Below are positions 6,425-12,964 of a stretch of 12,964 nucleotides of DNA, one piece after another (the stretch's first letter is position 1; each line of letters starts with the position of its first letter). The DNA is taken from assembly GCA_022545645.1 (NCBI GenBank), contig JACZQQ010000053.1, forward strand, positions 1-12,964, in the 5' to 3' direction. The notes beneath the pieces are model-generated. The model was not told where the DNA came from. It saw only the letters and a program-made list of their open reading frames with translations, and did not search any database. The position numbers and the translations under genes are program-made. This DNA comes from Acidobacteriota bacterium (GTDB lineage: Bacteria > Acidobacteriota > UBA6911 > RPQK01 > JADFOI01).

Positions 6425-7462
6425 CTAATAGGTAAAGGAACCTACAGCCGTGCTCACCCCTGCACTTCCCATGAGCAGTGACACCCTCATGCCTCGGACA
6501 AGCTTGCCTTCCGCCACGGCCACGGCCAGTGCCAGCGGAAGAGATGCCGCTACGGTATTTCCAAACCGGGCATGGGTTTCAAAAACCCGGCTCGGATCGA
6601 GACCCAGCAGTTTGACCACTCTGGAGGTGGAGGCCACACTGACGGCATGGCCAATGAAGATGTCGTGCACTTTGCTGGCGATGGCCTGAGTTTCCTTGAA
6701 ATGGCGCACCAGTTTTCTGACCGTGAAAGAAAGTAATTCTCCAGGCATGGTGAAAAAGGACATGGGTTTAAGACCATCGGAGGTATGATTGGGCGAAAAA
6801 TCATCCGCATTGGGGAGAGGAATCTTGCACAACCCGTGCTTTTCTCCCCAGGACTTGAAGGAGAAGACCGAGTCGTCTTCAGCGCCGTTTGAGGTCAGGA
6901 GGGTAGCCGTTGCGGCCTCGCCGATGGTAAAGACCGAAAAAGCGTTCTCCAGATCGCTACTGCTCTTGAAGTCGAAGTTCGCGTATTCTCGGAAAGTAAA
7001 CTCGCAGTTCAAGATCATGACCAACTTATAGGCCTTCTGGGCCAGAAAACTCTTGGCGATGGCCATACTTCGGATCCAGCTGGCGCAGGCATCCATCACA
7101 TCAAAACAGGTGGCGGATTTCAGTCCCAGTTCACTTTGAAACAGGTTAGCGGTGGCGGGTTCAATCCAACCCCTGGCCACACCGGCATAGATGAGCAGAT
7201 CGACTTCCTCCGGCTTGACCCCCGCCTTCTTGAGAGCGGCCTTTCCAGCCTTCACGCCAAAATCCAGCGCCCGCTCTCCAATTCCCCTGTGGTAGCGGGT
7301 CACGGTTCCCGACAGCTTGAAGAGCTTCCTCATTTCGGTTTCGACTTGCTCCAGCTCTTCAGAAGAGAGGTTCTTTCGATTCTTTTCGAGGAGCTCCTCG
7401 ATCAGGCTCTCATTGGAAACTTCCTGGCTGGGGAGAGCATAGGAAATATTCAGGATTTTCAT
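6425..7462 (-). CDS. oleA: OleA, acyl-CoA head-to-head condensing enzyme (thiolase superfamily)
   Basis: OleA joins two fatty acyl-CoA molecules by a non-decarboxylating Claisen condensation, giving a 2-alkyl-3-keto acid, the first step of olefin synthesis. The 345-residue protein has the KAS III fold signatures: Cys126 in MDACASW, His272 in FIGHAVS and Asn302 in RFGNTVAAS. Glu101 in WIEPATAN matches the OleA-specific glutamate (Glu117 in the Xanthomonas enzyme, as I recall, with Cys143), which separates OleA from FabH. GAGG followed by GACGGAAG sits just before the ATG on the minus strand. It is the first gene of the operon and has its own promoter candidate. A related condensing enzyme that feeds beta-lactone products is possible, but the presence of the OleB decarboxylase favours hydrocarbons. 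Confidence 0.86.
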   Translation of the reverse strand: MKILNISYALPSQEVSNESLIEELLEKNRKNLSSEELEQVETEMRKLFKLSGTVTRYHRGIGERALDFGVKAGKAALKKAGVKPEEVDLLIYAGVARGWIEPATANLFQSELGLKSATCFDVMDACASWIRSMAIAKSFLAQKAYKLVMILNCEFTFREYANFDFKSSSDLENAFSVFTIGEAATATLLTSNGAEDDSVFSFKSWGEKHGLCKIPLPNADDFSPNHTSDGLKPMSFFTMPGELLSFTVRKLVRHFKETQAIASKVHDIFIGHAVSVASTSRVVKLLGLDPSRVFETHARFGNTVAASLPLALAVAVAEGKLVRGMRVSLLMGSAGVSTAVGSFTY

Positions 7463-7478
7463 CTTCCGTCCCTCTTCG

Positions 7479-7495
7479 GGCCCCTCTTTAGGGCC
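7479..7495 (-). promoter_or_regulatory. 5-bp GC hairpin in the oleA leader
   Basis: GGCCC and GGGCC pair around a 7-nt loop. The hairpin lies 4 nt upstream of the oleA GAGG ribosome-binding element in the predicted transcript. It could modulate translation or simply reflect local GC bias; it is too small to be decisive. Confidence 0.22.
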
Positions 7496-7510
7496 ATCTG
7501 CCCAAGTACA

Positions 7511-7539
7511 AAGCTACCTGTAAAACCCTGTCTTGTCAA
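7511..7539 (-). promoter_or_regulatory. Predicted sigma70-type promoter of the ole operon
   Basis: On the minus strand a perfect -35 hexamer TTGACA (7539-7534) is followed after exactly 17 bp by TAGCTT (7516-7511), a weak -10 with three of six consensus bases. Transcription would start near 7504, leaving about 42 nt before the oleA ATG. The perfect -35 and ideal spacing support it; the poor -10 weakens it. Confidence 0.45.
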
Positions 7540-7596
7540 TGGAAGGTTACTCATCATGCGCGATCTCACCCATTCATTAGCCCGGAGTCTGCACAG

Positions 7597-7621
7597 GTTC
7601 TTGTTAGCAAGCAACGAGAAC
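7597..7621. promoter_or_regulatory. 9-bp inverted repeat in the ole / FBPA-P divergent region
   Basis: GTTCTTGTT and AACGAGAAC form two 9-bp arms with one mismatch (a G-U pair in RNA) around AGCAAGC. It lies about 60 bp upstream of the ole -35 element and about 110 bp upstream of the FBPA/P -10, where a regulator could act on either gene. The remainder of the 305-bp gap shows only the two promoter candidates and CGCC/GGCG (7621-7638). Confidence 0.3.
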
Positions 7622-7733
7622 GCCAGGCTGAAAAGGCGCTAGAGGTAATTTTAACACGAAGTCACGACAGTACGACCAGGAATACGCAAAATTGAGGGCG
7701 CCATATTTACAATGAGGACGAACTATAGCACCA

Positions 7734-7742
7734 TGTTATGAT
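7734..7742 (+). promoter_or_regulatory. Predicted extended -10 element of the FBPA/P-PPDK operon
   Basis: TGTTATGAT fits TGn plus TATGAT. No convincing -35 is present (GAGGAC, 17 bp upstream). Transcription would start near 7749, immediately before the strong ribosome site AGGGAGG (7754-7760). The element closely matches the one before the amidohydrolase gene (TGCTATGAT). Confidence 0.48.
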
Positions 7743-7767
7743 TTGATTTTCTCAGGGAGGATATAGA

Positions 7768-10302
7768 ATGAATGACCGTTCTTTGGAGCAATCCAACATC
7801 GATATTATTTCTCTCGATTTGGGAAGTTTTCTGGCCGGAGAATTACCGTCTCAGATCATCGATGTCGCTCGTGAGGTGTTGGACCGGAAAATTGAGGAAG
7901 GGCAGCTGCGAGGAGCGTTTGTTCAGGGCTTCGGTCGAGATCTTCATATGCACCTGTCCACCTACAACGGTGATCTTCAGCAAGCCGATTCCCTCAGCGT
8001 GTCAAGCCAGGCGGCTCTGGCGGCGGGACTCAAGGCCCTGGAAGAAGCTCAAGCCATGGGGCTGGGCTCTGCCGAGGCGGAAAAAATCTCCAGCCTTCCT
8101 CCCCACACCCAGGCCACGGCACTGAACCTTCGCAGCTTGAATTTCCCCTACACGGAACGAGGAGCAGAACCGATCTTCGTGGCCAAGGCGATCAATGCCA
8201 GTTGGGGATTTTTTAATCGGGGACTCTTTAACTTATTTTTTAATCCTGACAAGGGCTCCGGACGCCGTATCGAAGGCAATGACTTCCTGGGCATCGTTGA
8301 ATCCATTGAAGATCTGAAAAGCAACAAGCCTGAAGTGCGGACCTTTGAATTCGCACCGGGATACGTGAATGAAATGATCGCTCTGATCGCCGATGCCGAT
8401 GAGTGGCGTTTGAGTCGCGTATACGCGGTGCGGGGCAAATTCGGGGAGGGTAAGCTTTCCGAGGAACCGGCCGCCGCCGTGTCGGGAAGTGTGGACCCGG
8501 TGCTGATTGGAAGATCTCAATCGGGACTGCCGGCTATTGGCGAATTCACTCAGGCAGCCGGGGAGTTTTTCTTCGCGCCAGGTGGCGAGAACGGGCACTA
8601 TCGTGTGGGGTTGATGCCCGCTTCCTTTCAGGAGGCACACACCCTCTCCTCATCGCCCGGAACCGCACGCGTGGTGGCCTATGCCTATCAATCCTACGAC
8701 CGCGGTCGCATTCCGAGCGAAAAAGACGTGGTGGACGTTTTTGCCCAAAACAGAGCAGAAACCTCCCGCGTGCAGCGGGAGGCCGCGAGACTCATCAGCC
8801 ACATGGTGAGCCATGATCGATTCGAACCTTACTTGAATCCCACAGCGGCTGAAGAATGCGCTTTACGGGAACTGGAAAAGCTGAAGGGACGCTTTGAAAC
8901 CATCCCGGAGCCGGATGGACTGATGGAAGCAACCAACCAACGCGTCTCCTTTACCCTCTCTGATATTAAAGCGGACAGTGGCGGCAAAGTCGGCCACACC
9001 AGCCCGCCCAACCACTTTCGTTCTGTGGCTGAAGCCAGCCTTCAGGAGGCCAAGGCCCTGAAGTTGATCCATGGCACCTCAGAACTCATCGAGGTGGGGG
9101 ATGATGGTCACCTCCTCATGAGTCACGCCAAAGGAGCCGACAACAACGAAATCCATCTTTTTGCCTATCGTACTTTTTTCCGCCAGGTCTGGGTGGCTGA
9201 GATCCTGGGTTACAAGTGGTACGGGCTGGGGCAGGATCTGGTAGGAGAGGCATCGGCCGGAAGTACGACCGAAGAACTCGCCAATCTCACCGATGAATTC
9301 ATGGAACTCCTGGAAGAAGCACTCCCAGCGGCGGAGCGCCGTCAGGTCGATCGATTGAAAGAAGCCTATCGAGAATGGAAGGGCGGCAAAGGAAAAGGGC
9401 ACAAGCCCCTTGAGGTTTTTTCCGGGAACGTCTCCGGACAGGGTCCAGGTTTCGCAGAGCTCCCCCTGATGGGAGCCGGTCGAATCGGGCTGCTGGCGAT
9501 GGACAAAACCGGTCCCTCCGCCTTCAATCTGCCCATCTGGTGGAGCCTCAACCGCGCCCACAAGGACGGAAGTCTCAGGAGACACATTGAGAAAACAGGC
9601 GGCAAGGGAGTGGTCATAGAAATCTGGGATGTGGAGAACCATAAACGGGGTTTTCTGGATCTGGAAACCGAGCACCTGAGCATTCAAAATCTTCTGGGTG
9701 CCATCGAGAAATTGAACATCAAGCGCATCTGGAGCAGAACGGCCGAAGAATGGGACCCTGCACGGACTCAGGAATCTTTGGAAGAGATCTTGCTGGCCGC
9801 CTCAACCGAGAAGCTGGCCGTCATTACGGGCGGAGAGTACCGGGGCAAGGATGATCCGGTACTACTGGCCGTGGAGCCGCTGGCCCAAGCCTTGAACCTG
9901 TTCATGCGCGACCGTTTTTATCTGACTCAAGGAGACGGCCGGGGTTCACACTTCATGTTCCCGACACCGTTGGCCTTCCAGGATGCCATTGCCACCATAA
10001 ACAGCCGCGCCGTGGCGGTGTCCGCCTGGATCACGATGGATACTTCCGGCGAAATCAGAGGATTCCACGACGAGTTCGCCGATCCCATCTATGAAGCAGC
10101 ACGGGATCGTGCCTATGAGCTCAACAAAGCCATTTGGGATGCCCAGGGAGGCAACTTTATCCCGGTGGGAGTGGGCAGTTCCAAGGTCGAGCAATCCTAT
10201 CCGCTGGCTCAGACTCTGGCCCGAATCACGGCCGCCGATTCTGAATTCGTTTCCAAGCGAACCGTTTCTCATGTGGCACCTGAAGAACTGGTGGGGACAT
10301 AA
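7768..10302 (+). CDS. Two-module fructose-1,6-bisphosphate aldolase/phosphatase-like protein (archaeal/type V FBPase family)
   Basis: Family members (about 360-400 residues) condense triose phosphates to fructose 1,6-bisphosphate and hydrolyse it to fructose 6-phosphate, a one-way gluconeogenic step. This 844-residue protein carries the fold twice. The C-module (about 392-820) has IKADSGGKVGH (Asp403, His410), VGDD (Asp445, Asp446), GQDL, SGNVSGQGPG, MDKTGPSAFNLP (Asp579) and YRGKDDP (Tyr691, Schiff-base Lys694, Asp695, Asp696). It has an insert of about 53 charged, helical residues (497-549). The N-module (about 12-325) aligns by LDLGSF (Asp17), SGSVDPVLIGRSQSGLPAIGE and GLMPASFQEA. It has lost Tyr, Lys and one Asp of YxGKDD, one Asp of VGDD, and the His. 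Conversely the C-module lacks RxQSG. The segment 326-390 is a charged linker. AGGGAGG lies 7 bases before the ATG. PPDK follows after 4 nt. Family membership is firm; whether aldolase and phosphatase activities survive is inferred. Confidence 0.83.
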   Translation: MNDRSLEQSNIDIISLDLGSFLAGELPSQIIDVAREVLDRKIEEGQLRGAFVQGFGRDLHMHLSTYNGDLQQADSLSVSSQAALAAGLKALEEAQAMGLGSAEAEKISSLPPHTQATALNLRSLNFPYTERGAEPIFVAKAINASWGFFNRGLFNLFFNPDKGSGRRIEGNDFLGIVESIEDLKSNKPEVRTFEFAPGYVNEMIALIADADEWRLSRVYAVRGKFGEGKLSEEPAAAVSGSVDPVLIGRSQSGLPAIGEFTQAAGEFFFAPGGENGHYRVGLMPASFQEAHTLSSSPGTARVVAYAYQSYDRGRIPSEKDVVDVFAQNRAETSRVQREAARLISHMVSHDRFEPYLNPTAAEECALRELEKLKGRFETIPEPDGLMEATNQRVSFTLSDIKADSGGKVGHTSPPNHFRSVAEASLQEAKALKLIHGTSELIEVGDDGHLLMSHAKGADNNEIHLFAYRTFFRQVWVAEILGYKWYGLGQDLVGEASAGSTTEELANLTDEFMELLEEALPAAERRQVDRLKEAYREWKGGKGKGHKPLEVFSGNVSGQGPGFAELPLMGAGRIGLLAMDKTGPSAFNLPIWWSLNRAHKDGSLRRHIEKTGGKGVVIEIWDVENHKRGFLDLETEHLSIQNLLGAIEKLNIKRIWSRTAEEWDPARTQESLEEILLAASTEKLAVITGGEYRGKDDPVLLAVEPLAQALNLFMRDRFYLTQGDGRGSHFMFPTPLAFQDAIATINSRAVAVSAWITMDTSGEIRGFHDEFADPIYEAARDRAYELNKAIWDAQGGNFIPVGVGSSKVEQSYPLAQTLARITAADSEFVSKRTVSHVAPEELVGT

Positions 10303-10306
10303 CATT

Positions 10307-12964
10307 ATGAAAACTTCCACCCAACAGCGGCCATCCTCCCGAAAATCTTCGGACACAGGCACCCGCTACGTCTATCTCTTTAACCAAGTGGAGGAGGCGG
10401 AAAAAAAGGTGGGCGGTGACTGGGACAAAGTGCGGGGATTACTGGGCGGTAAAGGTGCCAACCTGGCTGACATGACCCGACTGGGGGTCCCGGTCTGTCC
10501 CGGATTTACCGTCACCACAGAGGCCTGTAACCTCTACCTCTCCGGAAATGGCTTCCCCGACGAAGTGTGGCAGCAACAGCTGGCCGCCATCGCTGACGTT
10601 GAAGAGGCCACGGGCAAGAAATTTGCCGATTCCGCCAATCCCCTGCTGGTTTCCTGCCGATCGGGTGCCAAGTTCTCCATGCCCGGCATGATGGACACCG
10701 TTCTCAATATCGGCTTGAACGATGAGGTGGCCCAGGCCTGGGTCAAGCGAGGGGGCGACGAGCGCTTTGTCTACGACTCTTATCGAAGGTTGGTTCAGAT
10801 GTTTGGCAGCGTGGTGTTGGACCTGCCGGATGAGTCTTTTGAAAGCGTCATCACCGAACGCCGAGAAGGTGCCGGAGTCCGTAGCGACGCCGAACTTTCC
10901 GCGCAAGATTGGATCGTTGTAACTGAACAGTTCAAGGATATTATTAAGACCCAAACAGGTACTGACTTCCCCGTGGATCCTTATCAGCAGTTGAAACTGG
11001 CCACCGAAGCAGTCTTTCGGTCCTGGAGGGGCAAGAGAGCCATCGACTATCGCAAGGCAACCGGCATTCCCGATGACCTGGGGACAGCCGTGACCATCCA
11101 AACTATGGTCTTCGGCAACATGGGGAACGACTGCGCGACCGGGGTGGCCATGTCTCGCAACGCTTCTACCGGAGAACCGGAGCTGGAGGGAGACTTTCTG
11201 CTCAATGCCCAGGGTGAGGACGTGGTGGCTGGAATCCGTCAGACCGAGCCGCTGAGTGAGCTGAAAAGGCAGATGCCGGAGGCTTACGCCGAGTTTGAGG
11301 CCATTACGAAGCAACTGGAGAATCACTACCGCAACATGCAGGACATGGAGTTCACCATTGAAAAGGGCAAGCTGTGGCTTCTCCAGACTCGGGACGGTAA
11401 ACGCACCGCCCAGGCCGAGGTGCGTATTGCCGTGGACATGGTCGAGGAAGGACTGATCAGTAAGGAAGAGGCGGTGAGGCGGGTGCAGCCCTCCCAGGTC
11501 GACATCTTTTTGCATCCTCAGTTCGACCCGGCTGCCCGCAAAGCGGGCCAGCTCATTGCCACAGGTCTCAATGTCTCCCCAGGAGCCGCCGTGGGCGTCG
11601 TCGCATTCGACGCGGATACGGCCGAACGTTGGGCGACTCAGGAGGGCAAGGATGTCATCATGGTGCGGCCCGAAACCAAGCCAGACGATGTGCACGGGAT
11701 GCTGGCCTCCAAAGGTATCCTCACCAGCCGGGGCGGCCGGACCAGTCACGCAGCCTTGGTGGCACGTCAATTTGGCACACCCGCCGTAGTGGGCGTGATC
11801 GAACTGGAGATCGACCTGGAAGCCAGGAAAATGCAGGTCGGTGATTTTTCGATTCAAGAAGGAGATTGGATCTCACTGGACGGGGCCTCGGGTGAAGTGT
11901 TCCTGGGCCAGCTACCTACGGAGATTCCCGACTTCAGCAACCCCTATCTTCTGAAGATTCTGGAGTGGGCAGACGAAATTCGCAAACTTCAGGTCTGGGC
12001 CAATGCCGATTACCCCCGTGACGCCGAGCGGGCCCGCCAATACGGAGCCCAGGGTATTGGCCTGTGCCGAACCGAGCATATGTTTTTTGAATCCCATCGC
12101 CTGCCCATCGTCCAGCGGATGATCATGACCAAGGACAAAGAGGAACAAAAGGAAGCCATCGACAGTCTCCTGCCCTTGCAACGGGAGGACTTCGAAGGAC
12201 TGTTCAAGGCCATGGACGGGCTACCGGTGGTGATCCGCCTGTTGGACCCGCCGCTGCACGAATTTTTACCCTCCTACGATGAGTTGATTGAAGACCTGGC
12301 GGATTTGAAGATACAGCTCCACACTCTGAAGACACCCGGAGAAAAGGACTCGATCCAATCCCAGATTGACGAAAAATCCACCTACCTGGAGAGAGTGAAG
12401 GCCCTTCGGGAAGTGAACCCCATGCTGGGAACGCGCGGCGTTCGCCTGGGCATCCTGATCCCTGAGCTCACCAAGATGCAGGTTCGGGCCATCTTTGAAG
12501 CTGCCTGCAAATGTGCCAAGGCAGGAATCGACGTCCAGCCGGAGGTCATGATTCCTCTGACTTCTCACGTGAACGAGTTGAAAATCCAACAACGGGAACT
12601 GGAAAGTACGGCTCAAGAGGTGATGGCACAAGAGGGTGTTGAGATCCAGTACAAGTTCGGCACCATGATCGAGACGCCGCGGGCGGCGCTTACGGCCGAT
12701 GAGATGGCCGAGTATGCGGAATTCTTCTCCTTTGGCACCAATGATCTGACTCAGACCGTTTTCGGCATCTCCCGTGATGACGCCGAAGCCGGCTTCCTGA
12801 TTCATTACTTGCAGGAGGGGATCCTGCCCGAGAACCCCTTTACCACCATCGATCGTGTTGGACTGGGAAAATTGATGGAAATGGCCGTTAAGCTGGGTCG
12901 CCAGGATCATCCCGATCTGGAGATCGGCATTTGCGGTGAGCATGGGGGAGACCCGGCAAGCATT
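10307..12964 (+). CDS. ppdK: Pyruvate, phosphate dikinase (3' end cut by the window)
   Basis: PPDK interconverts pyruvate, ATP and phosphate with PEP, AMP and pyrophosphate in the cytoplasm. The frame stays open for 886 codons to the window end. The N-terminal ATP-grasp domain shows LLGGKGANLADM, CRSGAKFSMPGMMDT and FGNMGNDCATGVAMSRN. The swivelling phosphohistidine domain has GGRTSHAALVAR with catalytic His481 preceded by Thr479-Ser480. The PEP/pyruvate barrel has GIGLCRTEHMFF, NPMLGTRGVRLG, FGTNDLTQT and GICGEHGGDP with catalytic Cys876. By comparison with the Clostridium symbiosum enzyme (catalytic Cys831 of 874), a few dozen residues are missing. A roughly 20-residue polar extension (MKTSTQQRPSSRKSS...) precedes the usual YVYLF start. 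The ATG lies 4 nt after the FBPA/P stop, with GGGG about 10 nt upstream, so the two genes are very likely co-transcribed. The pair suggests a gluconeogenic direction. Confidence 0.95.
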   Translation, partial: MKTSTQQRPSSRKSSDTGTRYVYLFNQVEEAEKKVGGDWDKVRGLLGGKGANLADMTRLGVPVCPGFTVTTEACNLYLSGNGFPDEVWQQQLAAIADVEEATGKKFADSANPLLVSCRSGAKFSMPGMMDTVLNIGLNDEVAQAWVKRGGDERFVYDSYRRLVQMFGSVVLDLPDESFESVITERREGAGVRSDAELSAQDWIVVTEQFKDIIKTQTGTDFPVDPYQQLKLATEAVFRSWRGKRAIDYRKATGIPDDLGTAVTIQTMVFGNMGNDCATGVAMSRNASTGEPELEGDFLLNAQGEDVVAGIRQTEPLSELKRQMPEAYAEFEAITKQLENHYRNMQDMEFTIEKGKLWLLQTRDGKRTAQAEVRIAVDMVEEGLISKEEAVRRVQPSQVDIFLHPQFDPAARKAGQLIATGLNVSPGAAVGVVAFDADTAERWATQEGKDVIMVRPETKPDDVHGMLASKGILTSRGGRTSHAALVARQFGTPAVVGVIELEIDLEARKMQVGDFSIQEGDWISLDGASGEVFLGQLPTEIPDFSNPYLLKILEWADEIRKLQVWANADYPRDAERARQYGAQGIGLCRTEHMFFESHRLPIVQRMIMTKDKEEQKEAIDSLLPLQREDFEGLFKAMDGLPVVIRLLDPPLHEFLPSYDELIEDLADLKIQLHTLKTPGEKDSIQSQIDEKSTYLERVKALREVNPMLGTRGVRLGILIPELTKMQVRAIFEAACKCAKAGIDVQPEVMIPLTSHVNELKIQQRELESTAQEVMAQEGVEIQYKFGTMIETPRAALTADEMAEYAEFFSFGTNDLTQTVFGISRDDAEAGFLIHYLQEGILPENPFTTIDRVGLGKLMEMAVKLGRQDHPDLEIGICGEHGGDPASI

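Noticed and set aside
7623..7660. Second possible ole promoter with TAAAAT as -10 on the minus strand
   Set aside because: The -10 is good but the sequence 17 bp upstream (GTCGTA-like) does not resemble a -35, and the TTGACA-containing candidate is closer to oleA.
9079..9687. A 202-codon minus-strand open frame
   Set aside because: It is antisense to the conserved catalytic module of the FBPA/P protein and has no independent support.
10439..11857. A 472-codon open frame on the minus strand
   Set aside because: It lies wholly antisense to PPDK, whose frame carries all family motifs. The antisense protein has no recognisable domain, a composition rich in His, Gly and Leu, and reflects third-position codon bias of the real gene.
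12266..12943. A 225-codon minus-strand open frame at the window end
   Set aside because: It is antisense to the PEP-binding domain of PPDK, including the conserved Cys motif.

Overview
The window looks like a chromosomal piece of a moderately GC-rich bacterium with a conventional Shine-Dalgarno/sigma70-type layout. Two exported proteins (a signal-peptide protein of the 'SGTW' type and a lipoprotein amidohydrolase) suggest a diderm. SGTW-type small secreted proteins are common in Acidobacteriota, and ole clusters and type V FBP aldolase/phosphatases are scattered over several phyla, so Acidobacteriota is only a weak guess. No tRNA, rRNA, CRISPR array, transposase or phage gene is visible.

Layout. 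(1) 32-576, minus: a small secreted protein gene that reads through only if two single-base frameshifts are corrected; probable pseudogene or sequence error. (2) 577-932: a divergent intergenic region with two overlapping palindromes, an extended -10 promoter and a leader of about 200 nt. (3) 933-2699, plus: a lipoprotein metal-dependent amidohydrolase (YtcJ/Amidohydro_3 type). (4) 2687-7462, minus: a complete oleA-oleB-oleC-oleD cluster for long-chain olefin synthesis. OleA joins two fatty acyl-CoAs head to head, OleD reduces the beta-keto acid, OleC closes the beta-hydroxy acid to a beta-lactone, and OleB decarboxylates the lactone to a cis-olefin. oleB and oleC overlap by ATGA; oleC and oleD are separated by a gap filled by a 195-bp imperfect inverted repeat. 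(5) 7463-7767: a divergent promoter region. (6) 7768 to the window end, plus: an 844-residue protein made of two fructose-1,6-bisphosphate aldolase/phosphatase-like modules, followed 4 nt later by pyruvate phosphate dikinase, cut by the window end at residue 886.

How they work together. The plus-strand pair covers an entry and an exit of gluconeogenesis: PPDK makes PEP from pyruvate, and the FBPA/P-type protein would make fructose 6-phosphate from triose phosphates. It lies head to head with the ole operon, which consumes fatty acyl-CoA. The most unusual object is the two-module FBPA/P. Its C-terminal module keeps the Schiff-base lysine and metal-ligand motifs but has lost the RxQSG segment. 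Its N-terminal module has lost the catalytic motifs but keeps RxQSG, as if the two halves had divided one active-site set between them.
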